Assembly (NCBI RefSeq): GCF_004323735.1
Contig: NZ_CP036455.1
Coordinates: 3,157,101-3,221,100 of the forward strand
Length of the DNA stretch: 64,000 bases
From: Streptomonospora litoralis
Lineage (GTDB): Bacteria > Actinomycetota > Actinomycetes > Streptosporangiales > Streptosporangiaceae
Reading direction: 5' to 3'
Shown here: positions 33,024-43,738 of the stretch, piece by piece
How the letters are laid out: each line of letters opens with the position of its first letter
Numbering within the stretch: the first letter of the stretch is position 1
Notes under the pieces: generated by a model
The model's input: the letters and a program-made list of their open reading frames with translations, nothing else
Told to the model about the DNA's origin: nothing
Databases searched by the model: none
Program-made: the position numbers and the translations under genes

Positions 33024-33386
33024 TCAGCCGCGCAGTGCGGCGCGGACGATGTCCAGCGCCTCGGTGCGATCCAGCCCCAGCCTGGCGATCACATCGGCGT
33101 AGCTGCGGGCGGCCGCCACCGCCTCGGCGCGCTGGGCGTCGCCGTCGGCGGCGATGTAGGTACCGGAGCGGCCGCGGGTCTCGACGACCCCGGCCTGCTC
33201 CAGCTCGCGGTAGGCCCGCGCCACCGTGTTCACGGCGACGGAGAGCGTCTCGGCCAGTGCGCGCACGGTCGGCAGCTTGTAGCCGACCGGAAGTTCGCCC
33301 TTGGCGGCGGCGTTGGCCACTGCGGCCCGTATCTGCTCATACGGGGGAACCTTCGACGTCGGGTCGATGCGGATCGCGTCCGGCAT
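33024..33386 (-). CDS. Short GntR-family (YtrA-type) regulator
   Basis: This 120-residue protein has a GntR winged helix (about 12-75, with VPPYEQIRAAVANAAAKGEL, KLPTVRALAETLSVAVNTV and ARAYRELEQAGVVETR) followed by only a short dimerisation helix. That is typical of the YtrA subfamily, which often controls ABC transporter or membrane-protein operons. No ABC operon is adjacent; the neighbouring convergent membrane protein and the upstream small gene are possible targets. The ATG at 33386 begins at the normal family start (MPDAIRIDPTSKVPPYEQI). Confidence 0.87.
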   Translation of the reverse strand: MPDAIRIDPTSKVPPYEQIRAAVANAAAKGELPVGYKLPTVRALAETLSVAVNTVARAYRELEQAGVVETRGRSGTYIAADGDAQRAEAVAAARSYADVIARLGLDRTEALDIVRAALRG

Positions 33387-33435
33387 CCTCGCCCCCACTC
33401 CCTGTAACCTGCGGTGCCTGCGGCGTGCGCGCGAA

Positions 33436-33467
33436 CGCCTCTTTTCGATACTCCCACTTGAGAGGCG
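33436..33467 (-). promoter_or_regulatory. Inverted repeat between a small gene and the GntR gene
   Basis: CGCCTCT (33436-33442) and AGAGGCG (33461-33467) form a 7-bp dyad around 18 bases. It lies 16 bp after the stop of the upstream minus-strand gene and 50 bp before the GntR start, so it may be a weak terminator or an autoregulatory operator. Confidence 0.3.
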
Positions 33468-33482
33468 AGCGACGCACGTCCC

Positions 33483-33872
33483 TCAGACCGCGGCAGGATT
33501 GCGCGGTAGGCGCTCGACGCCGTGGAGCCGGTGGTCCTCGCGCGCGGTCAGCAGCCGCTCGGCGGTCTCGGTGGCCCGGCGGACCTCGGGGGTGGCCAGC
33601 CGCTTGCGGCGGAAGATGCCGTCGGTGTACCCGCGCGCGCCGATCAGCACCCGCTCGCGGGCGTAGGCGGCGCGCATCGCCTCGGTCAGCGCCGTATCCA
33701 GGGCGACGCCGCGCCGGTGCAGCTCGTGGAAGTCGGCGTCGGCGCGCTGTGCCTCGGTGAGCCGCTCCTCGGCGTCGGCGACCGCCCGGACCAGCTCCGG
33801 CAGCCGCTCCGCTGCGCTCTGGTCCTCGGCATAGCGCTTACGCGCGGCGTCGTCGGGCTTCCGCTTCGCCAT
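33483..33872 (-). CDS. Hypothetical charged helical protein
   Basis: The 129-residue protein is highly charged (Arg, Glu, Asp, Ala) and probably all-helical, with a likely coiled-coil section RYAEDQSAAERLPELVRAVADAEERLTEAQ (residues ~13-42). There is no signal peptide or membrane segment and no domain I recognise. GGAG sits just before the ATG at 33872. It lies upstream of the YtrA-type regulator in the same direction and may share its transcript. Function unknown. Confidence 0.65.
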   Translation of the reverse strand: MAKRKPDDAARKRYAEDQSAAERLPELVRAVADAEERLTEAQRADADFHELHRRGVALDTALTEAMRAAYARERVLIGARGYTDGIFRRKRLATPEVRRATETAERLLTAREDHRLHGVERLPRNPAAV

Positions 33873-34013
33873 GTTCACTCCCGGGATGTGCTGGTGTGCG
33901 GGGGATTCGGTCGAGGGTATCGGCACGTCCCACTCTAGAGGCGGCAAGATCACCTGACGAGCGGTGCGGTGCTTGGCAGAGTCGCCTTTACAAAGTAATC
34001 CTATGATCGGAGC

Positions 34014-34709
34014 GTGAGTCGAAACAACGCGGGCCTCAGCGCCGAACGCATCATCATCGAAGCACTGCGCATCATCGACGGCCAAGGGCTGCGGCGGCTG
34101 ACCATGCGCCGCCTGGGCGACGCCCTGGAGGTCGAGGCCATGGCCATCTACCACCACTTCCCCTTGGGCAAGGAACAGCTCTTCGACGCCGTCGTCGCCT
34201 ACATCAGCGACGTCACCGGCCGCGGGGACCCGGACGCCGAGCAGGAGCCCGGCGACGAGGATCCCGATGAGCCCGGTGCTCCGCAGGGCGCCGACGGGGA
34301 GAAGCAGGACGCGGAGCCCGCCGCCGACGAACGCCCCTGGGACGAGCGGCTGCGCACTTGGGCGCTGGACTACCGCGCCGCACTGCTGGCCCACGCGCAG
34401 GCGCTGCCGCTGTTCATCCACCGCCGCCCCGACACCGAGGCGGCGCTGCGCTCGCAGGAACTGCACTACGCCGCCTTCACCGAGGCGGGGCTGCGAGGCG
34501 AGAACGTGGTCCAAGCGGCCGCGGCACTGGACTCCTATGTCACCGGAGCCGTCATCCACGAGGTGCGCCAGGAAGGACTGCCCGCGCAGCGGCCCGCCGT
34601 ACCCGACGGCCGGTTCCCGCACGCGGCGGCGCTGCACGGCATCGAACTCGACCCCGAGACCCGGTTCACCGCGGGCCTGAACGCCGTCCTCGCCGCGCTG
34701 CGGCCGTGA
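34014..34709 (+). CDS. TetR-family transcriptional regulator
   Basis: This 231-residue regulator has an N-terminal TetR helix-turn-helix (about residues 10-56, with RIIIEALRIIDGQGLRRLTMRRLGDALEV and AIYHHF split over the recognition helix). A TetR_C-type ligand domain follows, with an acidic insert (about 73-105, rich in Glu, Asp and Pro) that looks like a flexible loop. A TATGAT box (34002-34007) lies 6 nt before the GTG at 34014, and no ribosome site is present, so the mRNA is probably leaderless. Its target is unknown. It is not paired with an obvious efflux gene; the next gene downstream is a convergent response regulator. Confidence 0.88.
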   Translation: MSRNNAGLSAERIIIEALRIIDGQGLRRLTMRRLGDALEVEAMAIYHHFPLGKEQLFDAVVAYISDVTGRGDPDAEQEPGDEDPDEPGAPQGADGEKQDAEPAADERPWDERLRTWALDYRAALLAHAQALPLFIHRRPDTEAALRSQELHYAAFTEAGLRGENVVQAAAALDSYVTGAVIHEVRQEGLPAQRPAVPDGRFPHAAALHGIELDPETRFTAGLNAVLAALRP

Positions 34710-34734
34710 TGCCGGCCCGGGGGTATCCGGTGTC

Positions 34735-34895
34735 CGCCGGTGGCGGCAGTCGGCGCAGGGGCGGGCACCGATGCTGTTGGTGACTGGCAGCGCGTACGGC
34801 AGCGGATCAGGTCTGCTGTGCGATCTTGTCGGTCGGCCGGGAATCGGGTGACCTGGAGAAAAAGCGGCGGCGACCTCGCCGCCTCCTCCCCCGCC
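34735..34895 (+). repeat. Lone copy of the ~140-bp intergenic repeat unit
   Basis: Shared landmarks with the units at 1425 and 2400 are GATCTTGTCGGTC, GCCGGG, GAAAAAGCGGCGGCGA and GCCGCC. It is more diverged at its 5' side. It lies between the TetR gene and the response-regulator stop without the module or hairpin found in the islands. Confidence 0.5.
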
Positions 34896-34919
34896 ACCAG
34901 GGACACCGGCCCCGCTCGC

Positions 34920-35576
34920 CTACGGCGTGAGGCCGAGCTCCTGGGCCGCGATGGCCGCCTGGACGCGGCTGCGCAGGTCCAGTTTGGCCAGGACGCGGCT
35001 GACGTGGGTCTTGGCGGTCGGCTCGGTGATGCCCAGCCGCCGGGCGAGCTGGCGGTTGGACAGACCCTCGCCGACGCAGGCCAGCACCTCCCGCTCGCGC
35101 GGCGTCAGCTCGGCGACGGCCTCAGCCGGTACGCCGCCCCCGGTAGCGCCCGCGGGGGCCGCCCCGCCTGCGAAGGCCCCGATGAGCCGCCGTGTCACAG
35201 CGGGCGCGATCATGCCCTCGCCCCGGGCCACGACCCGCACCGATTCGACGAGGTCGTCGGCCTCGATGTTCTTCAGCAAGAACCCGGCCGCTCCCGCGCG
35301 CAGCGCACCGAAGACGTACTCGTCGAGGTCGAACGTGGTCAGGATCAGCACGTCCACGCCGGTTTCGGCGAGTTCGCGGGTGGCGGCGATGCCGTCCTTG
35401 CGCGGCATGCGCACGTCCATCAGCACCAGATCGCAGGCGGTGCGCCGGGCGGCGGCCACGGCCTGCTCGCCGTCGGCCGCCTCGGCGGCCACCTCGATGC
35501 CGGGCGCCGAGTCCAGGATCATCACCAGGCCCGACCGCACCGCCCACTGGTCCTCGGCCACCACTACCCGGATCAT
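34920..35576 (-). CDS. NarL/LuxR-type response regulator
   Basis: The 218-residue protein has a receiver domain with the acidic pocket at E8-D9, the phosphoacceptor D54 (VLMDVRMP), T80/T81 and K102. A LuxR-type helix-turn-helix sits at about residues 150-215 (ELTPREREVLACVGEGLSNRQLA). It would be phosphorylated by the histidine kinase encoded just upstream: the two genes overlap by 4 bp (ATGA), giving translational coupling. The Ala/Gly-rich linker at 128-148 is longer than usual. The regulon is unknown; the divergent membrane protein gene beyond the kinase is a candidate. Confidence 0.93.
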   Translation of the reverse strand: MIRVVVAEDQWAVRSGLVMILDSAPGIEVAAEAADGEQAVAAARRTACDLVLMDVRMPRKDGIAATRELAETGVDVLILTTFDLDEYVFGALRAGAAGFLLKNIEADDLVESVRVVARGEGMIAPAVTRRLIGAFAGGAAPAGATGGGVPAEAVAELTPREREVLACVGEGLSNRQLARRLGITEPTAKTHVSRVLAKLDLRSRVQAAIAAQELGLTP

Positions 35577-37051
35577 CTGCCACCGTCCTCGTCCGTCCGC
35601 GATCGCCCCGCACCCGCATCCGTGGGCGCGCCTGCCTCGGCCGGGCGCCCGTCGCCGCCGAGCGCGTCTGCGCCGCCCGCCTCGCCTCTAAGCCCCTCCG
35701 GGTTCACGGCGGCCGCTGGGGCCTCGGAACCCTCCCCGTCCTCCGCGCCCTCCCCCGCCGCCAGGGGGATCTCCGCCCGCACCTGCCAGACCCGCCGGCC
35801 ACCGGCTCGCTCCGCGGCGAGCGGGCCGGCGCCGAACCGGCCGCCGAGCAGGTGCACCCGCTCCCGCATCCCGGTCAGTCCCGCCCCGGCACCCCGGTGG
35901 TCCAGCACCGCCGTGCGCGCCTCGGCGCCGTCGCCGGAGTCGGCCGAGCCGCCGTCCGCGTAGCCGTTGCGCACCGTCAGCACCAGCCGGCCCCCCGCGA
36001 ACGCGCCGTCCAGGCGGTACTCGACGCGGACCTCCACCCGCATCGGGTCGGCGTGGCGCAGGGCGTTGGTAAGCGCCTCCTGCAGCACCCGGTAGGCGGC
36101 GGCGTCGGCGCGCGGCGGCAGCGGCCGCTGCGGCGGCGACCAGGTGACGGCGACCTCCAGCCCGGCTGCACGGGCGTCCGCGAAAAGCCGGTCGGCGTCG
36201 TCCAGCCGGGGCGTCACCGCCTCCAGCCGAGGGTCCTGTTCGCCGTCGGCACCCCGCAGCACCCGGATCATGGCCCGCATTTCGGTGAGGCCGTGCAGGC
36301 TGCTGTCGCGGATGACCCCGAGGGCGCGTCGCGTCCGGTCGGGGTCCGCCTCGCGCATCGACAGGGCCGCGGTGGACTGGACGGCGATAGCGCTGAGGTG
36401 GTTGGCGATGACGTCGTGCAGGTCGCGCGCCACCCGGCCGCGCTCCTCGGACACGGCGCTGCGCCGGTCCAGCTCGGCCATCCGCTCGATCTGGCGGGCC
36501 CGCTCGCGTTCCAGAGCGGTGCGTTGCCGGTGCTCACGTACGCTCAGCCCGCTGATCACCGGGCTGCCGAAGACGAGCACGTAGAGCCCGAACACTTGGA
36601 CGGCCGCCAGCGGCCCGCCGAGTACCCCGCCCCGCACCAGTGTGAACACCAGTAGCCCCACCAGCGCGGCCCCGGCCGCGCACAGCACGGCCAGCACCCC
36701 GTCCGCCAGCCTGCGCCGCCCCCACACGCACGCCGCGTACAGCGCGTCGCCGTAGTTGATGAGGACCGCCGTGGACGGCCCGACGGCGGCGTCGGCCGCC
36801 ACCACGAGGGTCGCCAGTGCCACGACGGCCCCCGGGGCGGTGCGCCGGAAGAGCAGCAGGGCGCAACTCGCCGCCAGCGTGAGCAGCAGCCACCGGGGAT
36901 CGGCGCCCTCGCGGGGGACGTAGGCGCCCACGGCCCACAGCAGCAGCCCCAGGGTGAACAGCGAACCCGCCCACACCGCGCTGCCGACGTGGGAGCGGCC
37001 GCCCAGGACGGGGCGGTCGCGCAGTTCGCGGCCGGGCAGTCGTGGTCTCAC
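35573..37051 (-). CDS. NarL-family sensor histidine kinase
   Basis: This 492-residue kinase has about five to six hydrophobic segments in residues 22-172, with almost no extracellular domain, so it probably senses a membrane or intramembrane signal. HisKA_3 follows with the phosphorylated H212 in ERGRVARDLHDVIANHLSAI. The ATP domain has RVLQEALTNALRHADP (N-box) and LTGMRERVHLLGGRFG (G-box). An Ala/Gly/Glu/Asp-rich tail of about 65 residues extends the C-terminus. It overlaps the response regulator gene by 4 bp. The intramembrane-sensing layout resembles cell-envelope stress kinases, but the signal is not known. Confidence 0.92.
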   Translation of the reverse strand: MRPRLPGRELRDRPVLGGRSHVGSAVWAGSLFTLGLLLWAVGAYVPREGADPRWLLLTLAASCALLLFRRTAPGAVVALATLVVAADAAVGPSTAVLINYGDALYAACVWGRRRLADGVLAVLCAAGAALVGLLVFTLVRGGVLGGPLAAVQVFGLYVLVFGSPVISGLSVREHRQRTALERERARQIERMAELDRRSAVSEERGRVARDLHDVIANHLSAIAVQSTAALSMREADPDRTRRALGVIRDSSLHGLTEMRAMIRVLRGADGEQDPRLEAVTPRLDDADRLFADARAAGLEVAVTWSPPQRPLPPRADAAAYRVLQEALTNALRHADPMRVEVRVEYRLDGAFAGGRLVLTVRNGYADGGSADSGDGAEARTAVLDHRGAGAGLTGMRERVHLLGGRFGAGPLAAERAGGRRVWQVRAEIPLAAGEGAEDGEGSEAPAAAVNPEGLRGEAGGADALGGDGRPAEAGAPTDAGAGRSRTDEDGGR

Positions 37052-37197
37052 GGCCCCATCTCAGCACGGCGCGGCCGCCGGTACGTACAGCGAAGGTCGT
37101 ACCCCGATCTCCGCACCGCCGACGATGTCCTGCGCGTATCCCGCACGGATCATGGGGGCGCGACGCCGCCGACGGCGGCTGAGAAGAGGGGCCGGAA

Positions 37198-37794
37198 GTG
37201 ATCGTCGGACTGATCGTGGCGTGTGAGGCGCTGTTCTGGGTGCTGCTGCTCGGCGGCCTGGCCGCCCGCTACCTGCTGCGCCGCCGGCGGCTGAGCGCCG
37301 TCGTGCTGCTGATGGTGCCGGTGCTGGACGCCGTGCTGCTGGCGGTGATCGCCGCACACCTGCTTTCGGGGGGCACCGCCGACGCCAGCCACGGGCTCGG
37401 AGCGCTCTACCTCGGTTTCACCGTCGCCTATGGCCACACCATCGTCGGGTGGGCCGACGCGCGCTTCGCGCACCGCTTCGCCGGCGGGCCGCCGCCGGAG
37501 CGCCCACCGAAACGCGGCGCGGCCAAGCTGCGCCACGAGGCCGTGGGATGGGCGCGCGGTACGCTCGCGTGCCTGCTGAGCGCGGCGGCGCTGGGCGGGC
37601 TGATCCTGCTCGTCGGGGACGCCGAGCGCACCGAGGCGCTGCGCCACTCGTTCGCCCCACTGGGGATCTTCATGTTCTGGAACACGGTGATCGCGGTGTG
37701 GGGCGCCGCGGAGGCGGTCATGAGCCCCGGTGCATCCGGAGGAGAAGGCGCGGGCGAAGCAGCGCCGGAAGGCGGCGGCGCGTGGCGGCGCTGA
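37198..37794 (+). CDS. Integral membrane protein, function unknown
   Basis: The 198-residue protein has about five hydrophobic segments: 2-24, 33-56, 66-86, 116-138 and 150-172. A charged loop at 90-112 (RFAHRFAGGPPPERPPKRG) and a Gly/Glu-rich tail are the only polar parts. It resembles uncharacterised membrane proteins found in Streptomyces and related genera. The GTG at 37198 follows a purine-rich AGAAGAGGGGCCGGAA. It is divergent from the two-component kinase, which raises the possibility that it is a target or accessory of that system. Function cannot be assigned. Confidence 0.75.
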   Translation: MIVGLIVACEALFWVLLLGGLAARYLLRRRRLSAVVLLMVPVLDAVLLAVIAAHLLSGGTADASHGLGALYLGFTVAYGHTIVGWADARFAHRFAGGPPPERPPKRGAAKLRHEAVGWARGTLACLLSAAALGGLILLVGDAERTEALRHSFAPLGIFMFWNTVIAVWGAAEAVMSPGASGGEGAGEAAPEGGGAWRR

Positions 37795-37860
37795 GCCGGA
37801 GCGCCGCGGCGCCGGGAGGACGGGCCCGGTGCCGCGGCGCGTGCCGGCGCTGCCGGCTCC

Positions 37861-39684
<1,824 letters not shown>

Positions 39685-39751
39685 GGTCGCCTCACCTCCG
39701 GTCCGGTTGGCCCCAGCGGCCAGGTTTGCAGAACTCGACACGACTGCTCCC

Positions 39752-40768
39752 TCAGGCGCCCACGCGCACGCGGGGGTCGACCCACGCGTACAGCACGTCG
39801 ACGATCAGGTTGGCGATGACCACGAACACCGCCGTGAACATGGTGACGCCCAGCACCACCGGCAGGTCGTTGCCGCGGATCGCGTCGACGGCGAACTTGC
39901 CCAGGCCGGGCAGGGAGAACGTGCTCTCGGTGAGCACCGCGCCGCCCAGCATCAGGCCGAAGTCCAGGCCGAAGATCGTGATGATCGGGGTCAGCGCCGC
40001 GCGCAGGCCGTGCTTGGTGACGACCTTGCGCTCGGCCAGGCCCTTGGCCCGGGCGGTGCGGATGAAGTCCTCGCCCATGGTGTCGAGCATCCCGGCGCGG
40101 GTCAGCCGGGCGTACATGGCGGCGTAGAGGAACGCCAGCGTCACCCACGGCAGCACCAGCCCGTGCGCCCACGCCAGCGGGTTCTCGGTGAAGGCGGTGT
40201 AGCTCCCGCCCGGCGGGAAGATCGGCCAGTAGTAGCTCAGCAGGGCGAGGGAGACCAGGCCGGTGAAGAAGATCGGCAGGGAGACGCCGGCCAGCGCCGT
40301 CATCATCGCGGCGCGGTCGATCAGTGAACCGCGGCGCAGCGCCGAGAGCACGCCGATGGACACGCCGGCCACCAGCCAGATCACGGCGGCGCCGATCGCC
40401 AGTGATCCGGTCACCGGCAACCGGTCCATGAGCTGCGGCCAGACCTCGGTGTTGGTCTTGAAGGAGTAGCCGAAGCACGGGGCGTCGCAGCGGATGATGT
40501 CGGTGCCGCTGTCGTAGTCCTGGCCCATCACCAGACCGGAGACGAACTCCCAGTACTGCACGGTGATCGGCTCGTCCAGGTTCAGCCGCTCCTTCGTCGC
40601 TTCGATCGCCTCGGGGCTGGGCGACTTGCCGATGTAGCGGGCCGCGAGGGCGTCGGAATCGGTGCCGGCCAGGCGCGGCAGCAGGAAGAAGATCGCGAAC
40701 ACGACCATGGTGACCACGAGCAGCAGGACGACGCCCGCGGCCAGGCGGCGGAGAATGTAGCGGATCAC
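39752..40768 (-). CDS. ABC importer permease, DppB/OppB type
   Basis: This 338-residue permease opens VIRYILRRLAAGVVLLLVVTMVVFAIFFLLPRLAG over its first helix, the standard DppB start, and has about six membrane helices. The EAA loop that contacts the ATPase is visible as YARLTRAGMLDTMGEDFIRTARAKGLAERKV across residues ~220-250. A long periplasmic segment with two Cys (near RCDAPCFGY) follows helix 1 and could form a disulfide. It starts at a GTG with only a weak ribosome site. Together with the DppC-like subunit it forms the membrane channel of the importer encoded here. Confidence 0.92.
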   Translation of the reverse strand: MIRYILRRLAAGVVLLLVVTMVVFAIFFLLPRLAGTDSDALAARYIGKSPSPEAIEATKERLNLDEPITVQYWEFVSGLVMGQDYDSGTDIIRCDAPCFGYSFKTNTEVWPQLMDRLPVTGSLAIGAAVIWLVAGVSIGVLSALRRGSLIDRAAMMTALAGVSLPIFFTGLVSLALLSYYWPIFPPGGSYTAFTENPLAWAHGLVLPWVTLAFLYAAMYARLTRAGMLDTMGEDFIRTARAKGLAERKVVTKHGLRAALTPIITIFGLDFGLMLGGAVLTESTFSLPGLGKFAVDAIRGNDLPVVLGVTMFTAVFVVIANLIVDVLYAWVDPRVRVGA

Positions 40769-40902
40769 AGCGGGCGGCCGAAGCCTTCACCTGCCTTGCT
40801 TCACGAGTGAGGTGTCGGGGGGTGCGGGCCGGCTTGTGGCCCGCCCGCACCCGTCAGGCCGCGGCCGGCCCCCCGCGTCGGGGGCCGGCCGGGCCGTCGT
40901 GC

Positions 40903-42660
40903 CTAGTTCTGCTCCAGCCCCAGCGCGGAGTAGTCGTACATCTTGTACGCCTCGCTGAAGTAGACGTTGCTCAGCTCCTCCGGGCGGTAGAGCAGCGCCT
41001 TCTGGTTCAGGTACGGCAGGAAGGTCGCCGACTCCATGGCGAGCTGGTTGACCTGCCCGTAGATGTCGGCGCGCTCCTCGGCGGACTCGGTCTGGACCGA
41101 GCGGTCGAGCAGCTCGTTGACCTTGGGGTCGTCCAGCTCGGACAGGTTGGAGTTGCCGGCCTGCTTGATGGAGTCGCCGTGCATGATCTGCGACATGAAG
41201 CCGTAGCCGGAGGGCCAGTCGGCGCCCCAGCCGTAGGCCATGATGCCCAGCTCCTCGCGGTGGACGAACTCGGGCGAGCCCGCCTGCTCGCTGGTGTAGG
41301 TACCGGCCGGGTAACCCTTCAGGTCGGTCTCGATGCCGTACTGCTTCAGAGCCTGCTGCAGAGCCTCGGCGGTCTTCTTCTCCTTGTCGCGGTCGGAGCG
41401 GTAGGAGATGTTGGTCGAGAACCCGTCGGGCATACCGCACTCCTCAAGTGCCTGCTCGACCTTCTGCTTGCTGCCCTTGTGGCCCTTGGTGCCGTAGGGG
41501 TCGATGTCCTCGTAGCCCTTGATGGAGGGCGGCAGCATGTTGGTGGCGATGTCGCCGGCGATGGTGCCGCCCCAGGCGCCCTGCATGGCGGTCTTGTCGG
41601 CGCCGTAGAGGATGGCCTCGCGGCAGGCCTTGTCGTCGAACGGCTCGACGTTGGGGTTGATCGCGAAGTACAGCAGGAACCCGGTCTGGGGGTTGTCGGC
41701 GTTGGCCTTCAGGTCCTCGCTGCGCAGGATGTCCTGGCGAGCCGAGGCCTCGACGCCCAGGCCGGCGACGTCGACGTGCAGGTCCCCGTTGAGCAGGCGC
41801 TTGTCCCGGTCGTTCTCCTCCTGCTTGAACTGCACCTGGATCTTGTCCGGGCGGTTGCGGGTCAGGGGGTCGGTCTCGGGGTCGTACTCCTCGTTGCGCA
41901 CGAGTGTGAGCGTCTGGCCCGGGGTCCACTCGCTCTCGAACTTGTAGGGCCCGTTGGAGACGACCTTGGTCTGGTACTGGTCACCGGTGTCGGCGTCGGC
42001 GGGCACCGGCGACGTCTGCGGCATGGCGGCCAGGTAGTCGAACTCCGCGAACGGCTTCTTCAGGTGGAACTTGACGGTGCGGTCGTCGGGCGTGGTGACC
42101 CCGGTGAAGTCGTCGAGGTCGTCGTTCTCGTAGGGGCCCTGGTAGTCACCGGCGTCCAGGAGCTGGAAGAAGTAGTTCGGCCCCTTGTTCAGGACCTCCG
42201 GGGCGAAGTTGCTGCGCGCGATGGCGTATTTGACGTCCTCGGAGGTGATCTTCGAGCCGTCCTGGAACCGCAGGCCCTTCTTCAGGGTGTAGGTCCAGGT
42301 GAGCCCGTCGTCACTGACCTCGCCGAGGTCGGTGGCCAGGTCGGGGATGGGCTCCTGGCCCTTCTCGCCGGGCTTCTGGGGGTAGGTCACCAGGGTGCGC
42401 GCGTAGAGCCGCGTGAAGTCCCAGTTGGCGGCGTAGTAGGTGTTGCCCGGGTCCAGGGAGTCGAACTGGTCGGAGTGGGCGAACTTCAGCGTGCCGCCCT
42501 TCTCCGTGCCCTTGTCGACGATGCTGGTGATGGCGGAGTCGTCGACGGAGTAGTCGCCTCCTCCTCCGCCGCCGTCCTCGTTGCCGCCGCCTCCGCAGGC
42601 GGTAAGGAGCATCGCCACCGATGTGCCGGCGGCGGCGAGGCCCAGCCATTTCTTAGTCAC
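40903..42660 (-). CDS. Solute-binding lipoprotein of the peptide-type ABC importer (family 5)
   Basis: This 585-residue lipoprotein captures substrate outside the membrane. The signal peptide ends at the lipobox LLTAC (Cys22), followed by a Gly-rich linker. The SBP family 5 signature is visible as GLTWTYTLKKGLRFQDGSKI and DVKYAIARSNF. The later DKACREAILYGADKTAM and ELGIMAYGWGADWPSGY are also typical. The GTG at 42660 (AAAGGCG upstream) gives a normal signal peptide. The frame upstream belongs to non-coding DNA. It sits between the two permease genes, an unusual position. Confidence 0.92.
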   Translation of the reverse strand: MTKKWLGLAAAGTSVAMLLTACGGGGNEDGGGGGGDYSVDDSAITSIVDKGTEKGGTLKFAHSDQFDSLDPGNTYYAANWDFTRLYARTLVTYPQKPGEKGQEPIPDLATDLGEVSDDGLTWTYTLKKGLRFQDGSKITSEDVKYAIARSNFAPEVLNKGPNYFFQLLDAGDYQGPYENDDLDDFTGVTTPDDRTVKFHLKKPFAEFDYLAAMPQTSPVPADADTGDQYQTKVVSNGPYKFESEWTPGQTLTLVRNEEYDPETDPLTRNRPDKIQVQFKQEENDRDKRLLNGDLHVDVAGLGVEASARQDILRSEDLKANADNPQTGFLLYFAINPNVEPFDDKACREAILYGADKTAMQGAWGGTIAGDIATNMLPPSIKGYEDIDPYGTKGHKGSKQKVEQALEECGMPDGFSTNISYRSDRDKEKKTAEALQQALKQYGIETDLKGYPAGTYTSEQAGSPEFVHREELGIMAYGWGADWPSGYGFMSQIMHGDSIKQAGNSNLSELDDPKVNELLDRSVQTESAEERADIYGQVNQLAMESATFLPYLNQKALLYRPEELSNVYFSEAYKMYDYSALGLEQN

Positions 42661-42739
42661 TGGCGTTCGCCTTTCTCTACGCGAAACGAGTGGTGCGGGC
42701 GCCGATCGGGCGCCGGGACACCGGGGGGTCGGTGGTGGG

Positions 42740-43738
42740 TCAGGATTGGGTGCGGGGGTCCAGCGCATCGCGCAGACCGTCGCCGAAGAGGTTGAACGCG
42801 AGCACCGTCAAGAAGATCGCCAGACCGGGGGCGAGCATGAAATTGGGTGCGGAGTCGTAGTAGTCGACCGCTTCGGACAGCATGCCGCCCCATGTCGCTG
42901 TGGGCGGCTCGACGCCGACGCCGAGGAAGGACAGCGCGGCCTCGAAGAGGATGTTGGTGGGGATCAGCAGCGTGGAGTACACGAGGATCGGCGCCACCAG
43001 GTTGGGCAGGAGCTCCTTGCGCAGGATGTAGAAGTTGCTCGCGCCGAGGCTGCGGGAGGCTTCGACGAACTCGCGCTCGCGCAGGCTCAGCGTCTGGCCG
43101 CGGATGATGCGGCCGATGTAGGGCCAGTTGAAGAACCCGATGATGAACACCAGAATCGCGATGCGCAGCGCGTTGTCCTGGAGCCCGAAGGCGGAGTCGG
43201 GCAGCACCCCGACCATCGCCATGGCGAACAGCAGTAGCGGGAACGCCAGGAAGATGTCCATCAGCCGGCTGATGAGGGCGTCGACCCAGCCGCCGAAGTA
43301 GCCGGCGATGATGCCCATGACGGTGCCGATGACCACCGAGACCAGCGTGGCCAGGAATCCGATGAGCATGGAGATGCGGGCGCCGTAGACGACGCGGCTG
43401 AAGATGTCGCGGCCGGTGACGGGCTCGACGCCGAACAGGTACTCGCCGCTGGCGCCGCCGAAGGCGCCGATGGGCGTGCCCAGGACGGGGTCGATCGTAT
43501 CGCGGTTCCACTGGTTGGGCGGATGCCCCAGCAGCGTCACGATCAGCGGCGCCAGAAGCGCCACGAGCGCCATGAAGACGACGAAGACGCCGCCGCTCAT
43601 GGCGACCTTGTCCTTGCGGAGCCGCATCCAGGCGATCTGGCCCAGGGAGCGCCCGCGGTCGCGCACGCCGCCCTTTTCGGCGAGCGCATCGGAGTGGGCC
43701 TCCTCGGCCGACCCCGGTACGTCCAAAGGCGCGGTCAT
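42740..43738 (-). CDS. ABC importer permease, DppC/OppC type
   Basis: The 332-residue permease has a hydrophilic start of ~35 residues with SLGQIAWMRLRKDKVAMSGG, then the first helix, a long outer loop (GHPPNQWNRDTIDPVLGTPI) and about five more helices. The EAA loop is LREREFVEASRSLGASNFYI. It ends AFNLFGDGLRDALDPRTQS, the standard DppC end. GGGGGAG lies a few bases before the ATG at 43738. It is the first gene of the operon, whose promoter region is the long gene-free DNA to its right. Confidence 0.93.
   Translation of the reverse strand: MTAPLDVPGSAEEAHSDALAEKGGVRDRGRSLGQIAWMRLRKDKVAMSGGVFVVFMALVALLAPLIVTLLGHPPNQWNRDTIDPVLGTPIGAFGGASGEYLFGVEPVTGRDIFSRVVYGARISMLIGFLATLVSVVIGTVMGIIAGYFGGWVDALISRLMDIFLAFPLLLFAMAMVGVLPDSAFGLQDNALRIAILVFIIGFFNWPYIGRIIRGQTLSLREREFVEASRSLGASNFYILRKELLPNLVAPILVYSTLLIPTNILFEAALSFLGVGVEPPTATWGGMLSEAVDYYDSAPNFMLAPGLAIFLTVLAFNLFGDGLRDALDPRTQS

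Noticed and set aside
35192-36655. 487-residue plus-strand frame opposite the two-component system
   Set aside because: Arg/Pro-rich shadow; response regulator and kinase on the other strand are unambiguous.
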